Assembly (NCBI RefSeq): GCF_019393635.1
Contig: NC_057862.1
Span: forward strand, 265,250,441-265,314,440
Length of the DNA stretch: 64,000 bases
Origin: Dromiciops gliroides
Taxonomy: Eukaryota; Chordata; Mammalia; Microbiotheria; Microbiotheriidae
Direction: 5' to 3'
Both the position numbers and the translations under genes were made by a program. This document shows positions 32,601 to 42,260 of the stretch, one piece after another (the stretch's first letter is position 1; each line of letters begins with the position of its first letter). The notes beneath the pieces were generated by a model. That model was given only the letters and a program-made list of their open reading frames with translations, had not been told where the DNA came from and did no database searches.

Positions 32601-35101
32601 GTCAGTTGATAGGAACATGGTAGAGCCTGTGGATTCAAAAATGCAGAGAGGATTGAGGCATTCTCAGGAGGAAAACACATGCCTCAAGTACAGATAACAA
32701 AAGTGAGACTCAGGTGAATCATGCCTAATTTGGAGAAAACTCTAACAATCACTGGGAAGTAGAAGTGGTTTTGTTTTTGTTTTTTGTGGGGCACTGGGGA
32801 TTAAGTGACTTGCCCAGGGTCATACAGCTAGTAAGTGTCAAGTGTCTGAGGCGGGATTTGAACTCAGGTCCTCCTGAATTCAGGACCAGTGCTTTATCCA
32901 CTGCTCAACCTAGCTGTCCCCTTGAGGTGGTTTTAAGGGGTGAAATTACAGACCCTCAGACTAAGGAGGGAAAAGAAAATCTGGGGAAGCCAAACCTGCA
33001 AAAGAAAAGTGTCCTGAACCCACTAGTTTGATAGAGGCAAAGATCCTATTCAATCTAGGGAAAACAGTTTGGGAATGAACACAAAGACACACTATTCTTG
33101 TCTGGACCATGACTGTTCATTGAGAGACTGTGCCTATACACTGAGGAAGTCTGTTACTGTGGGTCAGGGAGTATGATGAGATCCTCAGATTGAAGCAAGG
33201 CATAAGGCCAATGAAGTAATACCACAAGTAAGTTTTCCTTCACTTCTTTGTTTTTGTCTAGGCTCCTAAGATCTAGGCTGAGGTCAGATCTTACAGCCAT
33301 TTGATGGTACAAAGATGATCCTGGTAGGAATTGGATGGGACCCAGAAAGAATGGAACTGTCAAAAAGAACCTAAAGCCTGGAAGGCAGACACTATTTCTG
33401 CACTACTCCCCCTACCCGCCACCCCCACCCCCAATACCATTAGCTCATTAACCATGCTGCAGTTGCTTCCCTCTTTCCTCAGGTGCAGCCCTCTTCTCCC
33501 CCTGGCTTTTCTGCATTCCCATGCCAACATACAACCTCTCCCACCAAAGGAATGGGCTTCCCTTCTTCATCCCTCCAATTTTGGCATGGTCCATACTCTT
33601 GATTAGTCCATCCTCCCAATTCTTCCTCACACGTCCTCCTGCTTCAGGGCGGGATCCCACAGCCCACAATTCCCTCCTCCCAGAACAAACAGTGTTTCAT
33701 TTTCCTTTGAAGGCCTCTTCTCCCACCCCCTCTCCTGCCCTAGCAACCCTGCCTTTAAAGAGTGTGCTAAACAGAGGAGACTGAAAATCTGACCCAACAG
33801 GTTAGGGGAGAGAGGAGAGAACCCAGTCAGATACCCGCTGCAACCTTACTAGGGATGGGGGAGGGAAGGAAGAAGATTCCAAATTAATCAGGTATGCCTT
33901 TTCTGGAGCAAGTGGTCTTGTCATGGGTAAGTGTATGTGTCTGTGTCCATTGTGGAGGTCTACCAGGGAAGGACGAATTAAGGGAAGAAGACTGACACTG
34001 GAGGAAAACTGTACACTCCCTTTGTCTGGTAGGTACTTGACCACATTTATGAGAGACGTGAATATTTGTGCAAATGTATTAAGCATGTATATGAGTACTG
34101 GTACCCGAAAAGGTAGAAGTGTCTTCCAATTAAGATTCCCATGAACCATTTTAATTTCGGGTCTGCTCCACTGATACCTTTGGGACAAGGTGACTGATCC
34201 ATGTTCCTATACATGAGTGCTTTCTGGCACTACCCTCAAGTGAGTAAAATTTGGGGAATTGGAAGGGAAAGAAGAAAGCACTTTGGCCGCTGAGCTTAGG
34301 TGAACAATAAGGTCGAAGGCAGAGACCTCAGAGGAATTGGAGTAAGAGGGGTAGAAGTTTAATAATGCTGGGGCTGTGTGGAGCCACTAAATCTAGTGAA
34401 ATCCATGGGTGGGGCTGTGTCCGTGATTAAAGGCCTCCCCATGATTCTCAAAAACACGTTCTGGAACTAAAGGAGCTGATCAGAATTTGGCGGAAAATAC
34501 AGCCACCCCACTCAAGGAGGCACATCTCTGGACAGGAGACCCGGGTGACCACCCCTTAGGGGTTCCAACCGCTGCTAAGGGTGCGGGGGTGAGGATCAAG
34601 ACCCAGGAATGCCCGCCGCATGGGATTTCATCCCAATTTCCTGGGACCACATCTTATATAGATCTCACAGCTCACCTTGCGATGGGGGTTATGGGGATCA
34701 GGGTCCTAGGAGAGACAGACTCCCCTAGATGTTCTGCCACGGAGGTGGAGGCCCTGTCCCGATAAATTTATCTTTTGAAACCACACCTGGGCTGGACAAG
34801 CGTGTGATGGAGAGGGGCAAGCAACTACCCTCCTAGACCCTCCATTGAGATGCAGGGGTGGCGCCTACATCCCTTACAATTGGGGACCCCAGCTCCCAAA
34901 CTCGGTACTGGATACAACGCCTCCGCCCCTCCTCCGCGCCCTCCAGGACTGGGTCTCCGTCCGGCGGTCTTAAGGACCGTGGAGAAGGAACGGCAGCGCG
35001 AGGGCTCTCGGAGTCTTTCGGAGGCTGCCCTTGGGAAATGGGGACGAGGAGAACTTACCGAAGTACACGGTTTTGTCGCACTTGGGGCACTTGGAGGCCA
35101 T
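23630..35101 (-). CDS. CRIP2: CRIP2, two-LIM-domain cysteine-rich protein 2 (complete, 8 coding exons)
   Basis: Joining the eight exons listed below gives an in-frame 207-residue protein; human CRIP2 is 208. LIM1 covers residues 5-57 (ligands C5, C8, H26, C29, C32, C35, C53, C57) and LIM2 residues 125-177 (C125, C128, H146, C149, C152, C155, C173, C177). Each LIM domain is followed by the family's glycine-rich GPKGVN(I/T)G block ending in GSYIY, and a linker of about 45 residues rich in E, V, P and S separates them. All zinc ligands are present. All introns begin GT and end AG, and phases agree. CRIP2 is known as a zinc-binding adaptor abundant in heart, vessel wall and endothelium, and has been linked to transcriptional repression; no enzyme activity is expected. 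The ATG chosen starts MASKCPKC, as in the family. Intron sizes in transcript order are about 7892, 450, 1123, 79, 313, 761 and 230 bases. Nothing is broken. MTA1 lies upstream in the same orientation. Confidence 0.97.
23928..23985 (-). CDS. CRIP2: CRIP2 coding exon 7
   Basis: 58 bases, acceptor TAG, donor G|GTGAGT. Encodes [19 protein letters not shown] with the final LIM2 ligands C173 and C177. Confidence 0.96.
24225..24440 (+). repeat. MIR, CRIP2 intron 6
   Basis: GTCAAGAGATCTGGGTTCCA, then GTCTCAGTTTCCTCTACTG and AAAATAGAGACAATAACTCC, the MIR core order. Confidence 0.7.
24747..24841 (-). CDS. CRIP2: CRIP2 coding exon 6
   Basis: 95 bases, acceptor TAG, donor GAG|GTGAGT. Encodes [20 protein letters not shown] and on to GGHAE, with H146, C149, C152 and C155 of LIM2. 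Confidence 0.96.
25155..25223 (-). CDS. CRIP2: CRIP2 coding exon 5
   Basis: 69 bases, acceptor TAG, donor G|GTAAGT. Encodes [20 protein letters not shown] then VYF, with the first zinc pair of LIM2 (C125, C128). It is separated from exon 4 by an intron of only 79 bases. Confidence 0.95.
25303..25440 (-). CDS. CRIP2: CRIP2 coding exon 4 (inter-LIM linker)
   Basis: 138 bases, acceptor CAG, donor G|GTGAGT. Encodes [15 protein letters not shown] followed by an acidic, Pro/Val-rich linker ending in [12 protein letters not shown]. The linker is the least conserved part of the family, so substitutions against placental mammals should concentrate here. Confidence 0.95.
25470..25720 (-). repeat. CORE-SINE/L3-type old repeat, CRIP2 intron 3
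   Basis: AATCATAGGTTTGGAGCTAG, GGCCATCTAGTCCTAC, TTAGAGATGAGGAAATGGAG and AAGTGACTTGCTCAAGGTC: the antisense MIR-like core common in marsupials. Confidence 0.55.
25929..26130 (+). repeat. WSINE-like tRNA SINE with GAAA/GGAA-expanded tail
   Basis: Body to about 26067, then purine-only tail. GGAAAGRGTA flanks both sides. In CRIP2 intron 3, antisense to the gene. Confidence 0.92.
26190..26460. repeat. Degenerate GGTCA-rich tandem array in CRIP2 intron 3
   Basis: About eight GGTCA or GGGTCAT words spaced by roughly 20-40 bases with recurring GGTTATGGGG-like text, for example near 26237, 26247, 26262, 26289, 26351, 26399 and 26416. It looks like a decayed minisatellite. AGGTCAAAGGTTA at 26288-26300 fits a DR1 nuclear-receptor site. 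Confidence 0.45.
26564..26621 (-). CDS. CRIP2: CRIP2 coding exon 3
   Basis: 58 bases, acceptor CAG, donor G|GTAGGG. Encodes [19 protein letters not shown] with the last two LIM1 ligands C53 and C57. Same length and phases as exon 7. Confidence 0.96.
27072..27166 (-). CDS. CRIP2: CRIP2 coding exon 2
   Basis: 95 bases, acceptor TAG, donor GAG|GTGAGT. Encodes [20 protein letters not shown] and on to GGHAE, with H26, C29, C32 and C35 of LIM1. Same length and phases as exon 6. Confidence 0.96.
27552..27705 (+). repeat. MIR/THER-like SINE, CRIP2 intron 1
   Basis: GAAGCCAGGAAGACTTGTG, GAGGAAGTCACTTAGTCTCC, then AACTATCTAAGACTATAAAT, a marsupial CORE-SINE pattern. Confidence 0.5.
27934..28088 (+). 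repeat. WSINE-like tRNA SINE, young-looking
   Basis: Perfect 17-base flanking repeat AGAAATATTTAGTTCTG (27916-27932, 28089-28105). In CRIP2 intron 1. Confidence 0.95.
28240..28880 (+). mobile_element. Old L1 3' end, sense, in CRIP2 intron 1
   Basis: Diverged ORF2 end and 3' UTR (landmarks GGGGATGTCCATAATTTGGG, ACTACAAGAAAAAATAAG, GAACTGATACAAAACAAAAT). Oriented opposite to CRIP2. Confidence 0.6.
28895..29215 (+). mobile_element. L3/CR1 3' region, sense
   Basis: ACTGTGTCCAATTCTGGGTA, GAGTTGGACTAGGCAAAGTC and ATTCTAAGATTCTATG are characteristic of the L3/CR1 3' end. In CRIP2 intron 1. Confidence 0.6.
29270..29470 (+). repeat. Fragment of the unnamed old repeat, CRIP2 intron 1
   Basis: AGAGCCAGGGGAGAGTTTTA, ATAACCATATCTATACATTA and ATTTTGGTAGTGACATGAAG parallel the other two fragments. 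Confidence 0.4.
29471..32210. promoter_or_regulatory. Repeat-free core of CRIP2 intron 1, candidate enhancer region
   Basis: About 2.7 kb without a recognised repeat, unusual here. It contains a full-consensus MEF2 site CTATATTTAG at 30164-30173, directly followed by an ETS-type block (CCGGATTTCCTG). Inferred as regulatory only from repeat exclusion and motif. Confidence 0.35.
32222..32473 (+). repeat. tRNA SINE with RTE/BovB-like tail
   Basis: tRNA-like head (GGCACAGTGGATAGAGCACT) followed by GGAGAAGGAAATGGCAAACC, GGGGCCATGAAGAGTTGGAC and ATGACTGAAAATGACTGAAC, a tail like RTE-type LINE 3' ends. AATGGTT flanks (32215-32221, 32474-32480). In CRIP2 intron 1. Confidence 0.75.
32786..32921 (-). 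repeat. WSINE-like tRNA SINE
   Basis: Flanked by GARGTGGTTTT on both sides. CRIP2 intron 1, same strand as the gene. Confidence 0.92.
32930..34870. other. CRIP2 intron 1, distal unique part
   Basis: No repeat or gene recognised. C-rich around 33410-33520. It grades into the CpG island. Confidence 0.5.
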
Positions 35102-35480
35102 GGTCCAGGGCTGGGTCCGTCTGCTCGCCAGCTGCCCCAGCTCCCCACGTTCCCACCCTAGGCTCGCCTCGCCCCGCCCAGCGCATCAAACCCGCCCCTT
35201 CCCGGGACGACCGGAGGCGGGTCCTTTTCTCGGGGGGAGAACTAGCCAGGGAAGGGGAGGGGGAACGCGGGAGGGGATTGGGTACTACTCCCAGCCTCCC
35301 TTCTCCCCAGCCCCGGGCCCGAGAATCTAGAGTGACGTGATCCGGAAGAGTGGGGAGGGGCTCAGCCCCACCCAAATTGAGGCTGATGGAAACCGGGCGG
35401 CGGCGGCCAAAGGAAGGAGGCGGCGGAGGAGGAGGCTGGGGCGCAGCCAGACTCCCACCCAGCGGTTGAGAGTATGGGGG
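34880..35480 (-). promoter_or_regulatory. CRIP2: CpG-island promoter of CRIP2
   Basis: A GC- and CpG-rich stretch surrounds the start codon. It has several CCCGCCC/CCCCGCCC Sp1-type boxes (about 35170-35200), a CRE-like TGACGTGA at 35333-35340 directly followed by an ETS-type CCGGAAG at 35342-35348, and GGCGGCGGCGG runs near 35395-35435. No TATA box is evident, which fits a CpG-island promoter with dispersed starts. The transcription start is not determined. Confidence 0.7.
35059..35101 (-). CDS. CRIP2: CRIP2 coding exon 1
   Basis: 43 coding bases: the ATG and codons for [14 protein letters not shown] plus the first base of an Ala codon. It carries the first zinc pair C5/C8. The donor reads G|GTAAGT. 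It lies inside the CpG island. Confidence 0.96.
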
Positions 35481-35827
35481 GTGAATGGGTGGAGGGGATT
35501 GGGAGAATGAACTAGCCTGGACTACTTGAAAACAATTCCCGACTGCCCTCCTCGCCTCTAGGGCACGTGGAAGGAAATGGCAGGACTGTCAAGAGTCCAA
35601 GCCTACCGAATCTCGGTGCAGAACAGGTGAAGAAAGACAAGGTCACGGAGTTTCAGTCGTACGCACGCGGGCCTTGGGGTGGGAAGAAGTAAGGGGAGAT
35701 GAGCTCTCCGGCTGTGCTCTGAAGCTTCCCCAAGCCCCCACACCCTGGCTCCGTTTTCTTTTGTTGCTCAGGGTTTCCATGGAGACTGAGCTGTGAAAGT
35801 CGAGCTATGGGTGTGCGCATGGGCGCG

Positions 35828-35830
<3 letters not shown>

Positions 35831-35881
<51 letters not shown>
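35831..35881. repeat. (CA)n microsatellite upstream of CRIP2
   Basis: About 25 CA units, about 730 bases upstream of the start codon, between CGCGCC and GGCGCG. Confidence 0.97.
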
Positions 35882-35884
<3 letters not shown>

Positions 35885-36630
35885 CGCGTGCGTTCGGGGA
35901 GGTCTCTCCATTTCCTGCGGTCTTTGGGCCTCGGTCCTCCTCATCCTCTTGCCCAGTGTGGACTTAAAAGAGTCACAAGATAGGAATGAGAGAAAAAAGT
36001 TTATATGGTTAGGGGACAAGAATGGCCGAGGAGGGCTATGGGGAGAGGACACCATTTCCAGTTTCATCAACAAGTTTGCTTACAAGACAGGATCTAATCA
36101 CTGACAAAGGTCGAGTACAGAGCCAGGCACAGAGACGGAGAGAGGAGGGAGACAAACATTTACCACTGGATTAGGGTAAAATGCCTCAGATTCTAAATGG
36201 AGTTTTATTTGAGTGTCAATCAGAGGCATCCAAACTAGAAAAAAACCACAACAGTGTGACAATATAACAGCTACGATGTGGCACTGGTACAGTGTCCTGC
36301 GGGGTTGGGGGGAGGGGGCGGGTAGGGGCTCCAAAGTACTAGTTTGGTCAAGATCAGGTGACAGGAAACAGGAAGCAGTGGCTAGAAAGGTTGGGGTGGA
36401 CTGGTTGAAAGATGCTAAGGACTGTGTGAAAGTCAAGTAGGATCTTGGCAAGTCTTCAGACCCGAGCAAACTGGAGGAGAAATAGGCCTTAATTAGAACT
36501 AAAACCAAGAACTTGCCTCCAGAGACTGGCCAGAGCCAGTCTATTCCAGATACCTTAGTACCTTGGCACCTAGTGAAACTAATATTCTTTGAGATAGTAT
36601 AACCTGTACTAGGGGAAAACATTTGTCTAT
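35885..36630. other. No recognised gene upstream of CRIP2
   Basis: Contains a 179-codon minus frame (36637-36098) without a recognisable domain, conserved motif or codon signal. Treated as chance. Confidence 0.45.
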
Positions 36631-36634
36631 CACA

Positions 36635-36835
36635 CAATCATAGGAGCATTTAGAGCTAGATCATTTTAAAATTTAGAGATCATCTCATTGTATCCTTCTT
36701 GTTTTATATAGGAAAAAAAAACCCTGAGGTCCAGAAAAGTTAAGTGATTTGCCCAAAGTCACACAATAAGTGACAGAGATTCAAAGCCAGTTCCTCTAAT
36801 TCCATATCTAGTGGTTTTCCCACTGTCAAGTTTCT
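36635..36835 (-). repeat. MIR-like old repeat, antisense
   Basis: CACAATCATAGGAGCATTTA, CCTGAGGTCCAGAAAAGTTA, AGTGATTTGCCCAAAGTCAC. Confidence 0.55.
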
Positions 36836-36952
36836 CCATTCCTTGTCATTTCTCTGGGTACCCAAGGCTAAGAGGATCTCATAGGGGAGAGGAAGGTTGG
36901 ATCTGACTAGAGTCCTGTTTTCCACAAGGATTTGTTTTTTGGGGGTTTTTTT

Positions 36953-37089
36953 TGGCAGGGCAATGAGGGTTAAGTGACTTGCCCGGGTCACACAGCTAGT
37001 TAAGTGTCAAATGTCTGAGGCTGGATTTGAACTCAGGTCCTCCTGAATCCAAGGCCAGTGCTTTATCCACTGTACCACCTAGCTGCCCC
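36953..37089 (-). repeat. WSINE-like tRNA SINE
   Basis: Flanking repeat CACAAGGATTTG (36923-36934, 37094-37105). Confidence 0.93.
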
Positions 37090-37105
37090 TTCTCACAAGG
37101 ATTTG

Positions 37106-37699
37106 AATGCTGCTTCGGTGATGGTTTTAGAATAGATGGGACAGAATCACCTCATTTCCTTTTACTGGGAGGAGGGCCTGGGAAAACTGTGCCCAACTCC
37201 CATCTCACAAACACACCCGACAGGGAGGGGAGAATGGTATCCATCCTTTTATCCCTCCCAATGAATAAGAAAAACCCTTTGGGTATTTTTGTTTGCAACT
37301 GGCAGGACCACCCTCCTTCTCCATCAACTATCTACTAGGAGAGAACCCACCATTTAGACAGCTCTGAGGTCAAAACCACCACTGTAGTTGGCCAGGTAGT
37401 TTCATTCATATTAAGGTCCATAAAGAACTAAGACTGAGGGAGAAATGTGCTTGTTGATTTCAAGCCAGCTCTGAGCTCTGCCTTGGGTCTAATTGGAACC
37501 AAAGCTTAGTCTCAAACTAGACATCATCAAGGCCAGGGTATATTTACTCTCTTTGATCAGGTATTTCTTGAGTGTGAATCATCCTTTTATACTGGGATTT
37601 CCTGATGGAAGGGAAGCATATTCCCTCCAAGCAAGTTCCTTGGTGGGAGGGCTGTATCTCTTCTCCCTTACTCAGATTTCTCTGAACTCCCAGACCTCC
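37106..37699. other. No recognised feature
   Basis: Unmarked sequence between a SINE and the split L2. Confidence 0.5.
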
Positions 37700-38533
37700 T
37701 ACAAAGATGTTCAATGAGTATAGACACAGAGTTCCCTCCACCCTCTCTCAACCCTGGTCTCAGGAAAAGATAAGGTTTGTCTCAGGCTACTCAAGATCTG
37801 CCTTCCACCATGCCTTCTGGGATGCCTGCTACATAATTAAGAAACTTGCTTTGGTCTCACTTTCATTCATGTGTCTCCCTCTCTTTGGCCATAGTTGGAA
37901 GTAGGAATACTCCTTGGTACTCTTTACCACTTCCAGGCTCTCCCTCTATCACCATCCCTCAGGAACTTCTCTTTTGTGGTTCATTCAATTCATGTTTATA
38001 GCCCCATGAGGTGTTATCTCTTGATCTTCAGGACATTCTCCTTTTCAATGAGTTCAATCAATGCCTGGCTCAAATTCTGTCTTTCTTTCCCACTTCCCAC
38101 ACTTATACTAGGGGTCTTCGATATACATATTGATATTCCCTCAAATTCTTAACTTCCCAGGCCCTCACTTACGCTTTTTTTTTTTTGGTGGGGCAATGGG
38201 GGTTAAGTGACTTGACCAGGGTCACACAGCTAGTGTCAAGTGTTTGAGGCTGGATTTGAACTCAGGTCCTCCTGAATCCAGGGCTGGTGCTTTTATACAC
38301 TGCTCCACCTAGCTACCCCCTATCACTTACTCTTGACCCATGGCTTCTTCACCTTATCTCAGCTACACTCTAACATGGCCATAACCCACAAGTATTCTTT
38401 CTGCTTCCATGTTCAAAGATTCTCAAACTCCTTCATCTGATTACAATCTACTGTCATTCCATCTTCCAACCTGCATGACAACCCCAATCCTGTTTTTCCT
38501 TCTCACCATGACCATTATCTTCCACTTCACTTA
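37700..38533 (+). mobile_element. L2 endonuclease-region fragment (piece 1 of a split copy)
   Basis: Text typical of L2 ORF2 5' part: AATGAGTTCAATCAATGCC, CACACTTATACTAGGGG, then TCTGATTACAATCTACTG. Interrupted by a SINE at 38187-38320 and by the provirus at 38534. Confidence 0.65.
38187..38320 (-). repeat. WSINE-like tRNA SINE
   Basis: Flanked by TCACTTAC on both sides (from 38165 and from 38323). Inserted in L2 piece 1. Confidence 0.9.
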
Positions 38534-38907
38534 TGTTAAGGGCTAAAATTCTAGCTAGTCTGTCTAAAATATCTATGAGTGGTCGCCAATAAATTATAAG
38601 CTTTAGCAAGAGTTAGACTTTTAAGCATTTATTAAGGAGAATAAGAGTTTGGTAAAGAGAGAGAGAAAGGCCTAGATTCCTATCTATTAAAGGGAGAGCA
38701 CATTTCTAGCTCCCTTCTCCGCCAGCGTCCTCAGGAAAGAGAGTCCCGAGACTCCGCGCCAGTCTCTTCCTTCCTCCTCCCACTAGTCCGCGTCACTTCC
38801 TGATACCAAAGACAAGACTCCTGGTCTTGCCCTCAAAGACCTTCGCTTCATGGGCAGAACTCTTCTACAGTTAGTATCCAGCAGGTGGCGTTATTCCAAT
38901 CGTTACA
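38534..38907 (-). repeat. Downstream (3') LTR of the provirus
   Basis: Same 374-base sequence as the 5' LTR, preceded on the minus strand by the purine run ending GGGGGGAC. The flanking L2 resumes on both sides. Confidence 0.9.
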
Positions 38908-41886
38908 GTCCCCCCTGTTGTTCCTCAAGAAGCAAAATGTTTCCTTGACGGAACAGTAAAAAGAATATAATAACTATTGATAACTAATAATATGTGAACA
39001 ACAATATAGAAAAGGAAGAGAGGAAAGTTTTGTCCAGAGGGGCGATTTTTTTTTTTCCCTCATGAACCGACGCTTTGACATTAGTCTTGCAAAGGGAGGG
39101 CCTCTGCAGAGAATACATGTTACAGATGGTGTATATTATAACAGAAAGAGAAAAAAAACCAACAAAAACAAATCAAAACTGTTCATTTAAAGTCTCTGAA
39201 AGTCTTTTCTCAGATGTCCTCTAGGTGTAGTCGTGGAATGGAAGTCTTTTCAGGGGTTGAGGTGTGGATGCTGGTAATCAGCCAGGAAAATTTCCTACAA
39301 AATTGAGCTTAACACAACTTTAAAATAGCTTTGTCAATAATCAAATCAAACAATGAAAGTTCTCAAAAACATGTCTAAGGGAATACAGAATCTTAGTTGT
39401 TAACACTTGAAACATACAATAAAACAAAAATTGAACCATTCTTTAAAATTACATTATTATTATAGTCCCCCCTTATGGAGAGTAATTGAGAAGACAATTG
39501 CTGTGATATTAATTTTTAAAAATAATTTTTGTCTTTGTTTCATCACTTTTTGCATCATCTGCCTAATTATCCTCATGCCATTATGAGAAATTTTAAAATC
39601 TTATATAATTGGTAACAGATGTCAAGGCCAAATTCAACAGTGTATTTATCATGACACCTGAGATAATTATGGGGGTTACCATAAAAGAACAGAGAAATGA
39701 TGGGATATGAGCATTCCCACACTTGAGCAATATGTACTGCCCATACAGTATGCCAGGCTTAAAATAGGTGGATGGAATATATGTCCATGCCACCGAACAT
39801 ATTGGAAGAAACTGAGTCAGACTTAATCAGATGCATGGGATTGAGATGTCCATGGCATCAGGCATATAGGAGGGAGCATAGAAGCCAGGTGTAGAAGTGA
39901 GATGGGTGGGATGAATACTTCCAGCCATCTGTACAATATTGTGGGGAAAAAGAGAATAAAATATTAAACCAAGAGAATCCAACCTCAACATTTGTCAAAA
40001 GCTGTTCCCTCGGCCATACCTTGACTTCATGCATGTCTCCCCTCATGTGACAGTTCAGTGTCTGCTCTTGCATGTATTCCTCTTGTGATTGGATGGCATC
40101 TTGGCCAACTGGCATCTGATAACTCAGAATAAAGGTAATTAGTGTCTTAAATGATAAGTTCCCATAATCCAAGTCTCATATGGATTTAAAAATTGAGGAT
40201 AATAAATGATTGCAAAAAATGTGAATACATCTTGACTCAGAACACAATATATAGTTATGCAACAATTTCAAATAATATCTTTTTTTTTACTTAGTATACA
40301 ATTACTTTTGTGAAAAATCTGAACATATTTAAATACAAGTTAAAGCACAACACAATCTCAAAGACAACTTTTACAAATGTTCCCCTCTTTTTTTTTTTTT
40401 TTTTGGAATATGCTTATCAAAAATAATACTTCTAGAATCAATTTACACTTGCCATGGCAACCAATTTGCCAGGGAAATGCTTTAAAGAGTTTGATCAAAT
40501 AATCAGTTGAGAAAAAATAACAAAAACAAACAACTCAGAATATGGGAGCACAATACTCCTAGAATTAACATTGTATAATAAAATCAAAACCATCTTGCAA
40601 TGTTTCAAAATTAGATAGACAAATGAATAGAAGAAAATACACATGGAACAATAAAAGACAATGAAATTCAAACTAAGGAAGTCTAAATGAATGTGAACTT
40701 AATATTAATAAGAGTATTATAAAATATAAACTTGATCACATGACTATAAAAAGCTTTTACAAATATTCTCCTTGTTTTAAAAACTAAATATAAAACACAA
40801 TCTCAAAAGCATGAAAATCTCTATGAAAATAAACCCATACCATTAATTTCAAAATGTATATGTAATAGCATAGAAATCCTATGTAACCTCTGAACTGATA
40901 TTAATACTCTGAGTGAATTCAGAACACCTTTGATTCCGATATCTAAAATCCCCAATACTCATATCAATACCTTGCTGCTTACTTCTACATTTCTGTAAAA
41001 TATATACCCTTCCATGGCAAAAGAGGCAGAGTCTTGAACTATGTTGATTGTCATTCTTATTCAGCTTAAGTTTTTCTTCTTTAACCCCTCTATATTGTCT
41101 GTCAGTCTTTTCACCATACAAATGCTTTATAAGATTACTAATTAAAGACAAAAGCAGGTTAGCAAAATTATGAACAAAACGAGCATATCTGGAATTTAAA
41201 GAGTTTTCTAAGATTGTCTCAAAAGCACAGCCAGGCCGGGGAAGGGCTGAGCCTGAAGCTGCAAATGCAGGTAGAAAAAGTTGAGCATGCGCATCAGATC
41301 TCTGGACTTCCCAGGCAGGGGAAGCAATGGGCTTGGCCATAGGAGGAGTAGAGGGTGGGGTCTGGAGAGGAGGGGAGGGACCAGAGCAATTTGAATCAGA
41401 CTTGATTTTGAACTCAGGCCTGGATTCCTCTTCCCCCACTTTGCCTCCAGGTGCTAGGGGATTAAAAGCTTCTAGAGGGTGGGTCATTGCCTCCAGGCAT
41501 GCAAAATTAGAGCAACAATTAGTGTTAGAACTGGGAAAAGCTGCGGGAATCTCTTCAGGTTTCTCTGAAAAAGCATGGTTGGGAGAGGGAGAGATATTTC
41601 CTTGTGTGAGTAAGTTGCTGGCTCTTTTAACAAAAATAAAAAGAAAAATAGAAAATCCACAAAAACAAAGCATTAACATGATCTTATCTCCCATTTGTCT
41701 GGTTAAACAGACTAAAATCAAAAATAGGCTAATTAGGGAGTTTAAAAGGTCCATTCGAAAAAATTTAAAGGGAAAACACAGCCAGTACGCCAGTACTTAG
41801 CAGTTAAAGGGAGAGGGAGGGGAAATTTCTTACCCAACCAGAAGATCAGAAGACAGGTTTAGCTTTCCTCTTCGTGGTCAGCCATC

Positions 41887-42260
41887 TGTTAAGGGCTAAA
41901 ATTCTAGCTAGTCTGTCTAAAATATCTATGAGTGGTCGCCAATAAATTATAAGCTTTAGCAAGAGTTAGACTTTTAAGCATTTATTAAGGAGAATAAGAG
42001 TTTGGTAAAGAGAGAGAGAAAGGCCTAGATTCCTATCTATTAAAGGGAGAGCACATTTCTAGCTCCCTTCTCCGCCAGCGTCCTCAGGAAAGAGAGTCCC
42101 GAGACTCCGCGCCAGTCTCTTCCTTCCTCCTCCCACTAGTCCGCGTCACTTCCTGATACCAAAGACAAGACTCCTGGTCTTGCCCTCAAAGACCTTCGCT
42201 TCATGGGCAGAACTCTTCTACAGTTAGTATCCAGCAGGTGGCGTTATTCCAATCGTTACA
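41887..42260 (-). repeat. Upstream (5') LTR of the provirus
   Basis: 374 bases, minus-strand start TGTAACGATTGG, end CCCTTAACA. It contains AATAAA on the minus strand (within CTTAATAAATG) and matches the other LTR base for base as far as I can read. Confidence 0.9.

Larger units (their letters stand above)
38534..42260 (-). mobile_element. LTR provirus, young-looking, probably non-autonomous
   Basis: Two direct 374-base LTRs (38534-38907 and 41887-42260) read identical by eye and flank 2979 bases. The insertion is bounded by the 4-base duplication CTTA. LTRs begin TG and end CA; on the minus strand each carries AATAAA, and a purine run ending GGGGGGAC abuts the downstream LTR, which sets the orientation. 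The internal part is too short for gag-pol-env, and no polymerase motif was seen. One open frame (41754-40879, 291 codons) begins with a hydrophobic segment and includes a cysteine cluster reminiscent of a nucleocapsid knuckle. Weak envelope-like hydrophobic stretches lie at 39.5-40.2 kb. Class not assigned. The element looks defective overall but recent, judging from LTR identity. Confidence 0.85.

Noticed and set aside
34825-35375. Several 100-160-codon frames on both strands at the CRIP2 promoter
   Set aside because: CpG-island composition suppresses stops. The true coding part here is only the 43 bases of CRIP2 exon 1.
36098-36637. 179-codon minus frame upstream of CRIP2
   Set aside because: No recognisable domain, no matching splice or promoter context and an overlapping MIR-like repeat at one end.
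41327-41800. 157-codon plus frame
   Set aside because: Antisense shadow of the open frame in the provirus.
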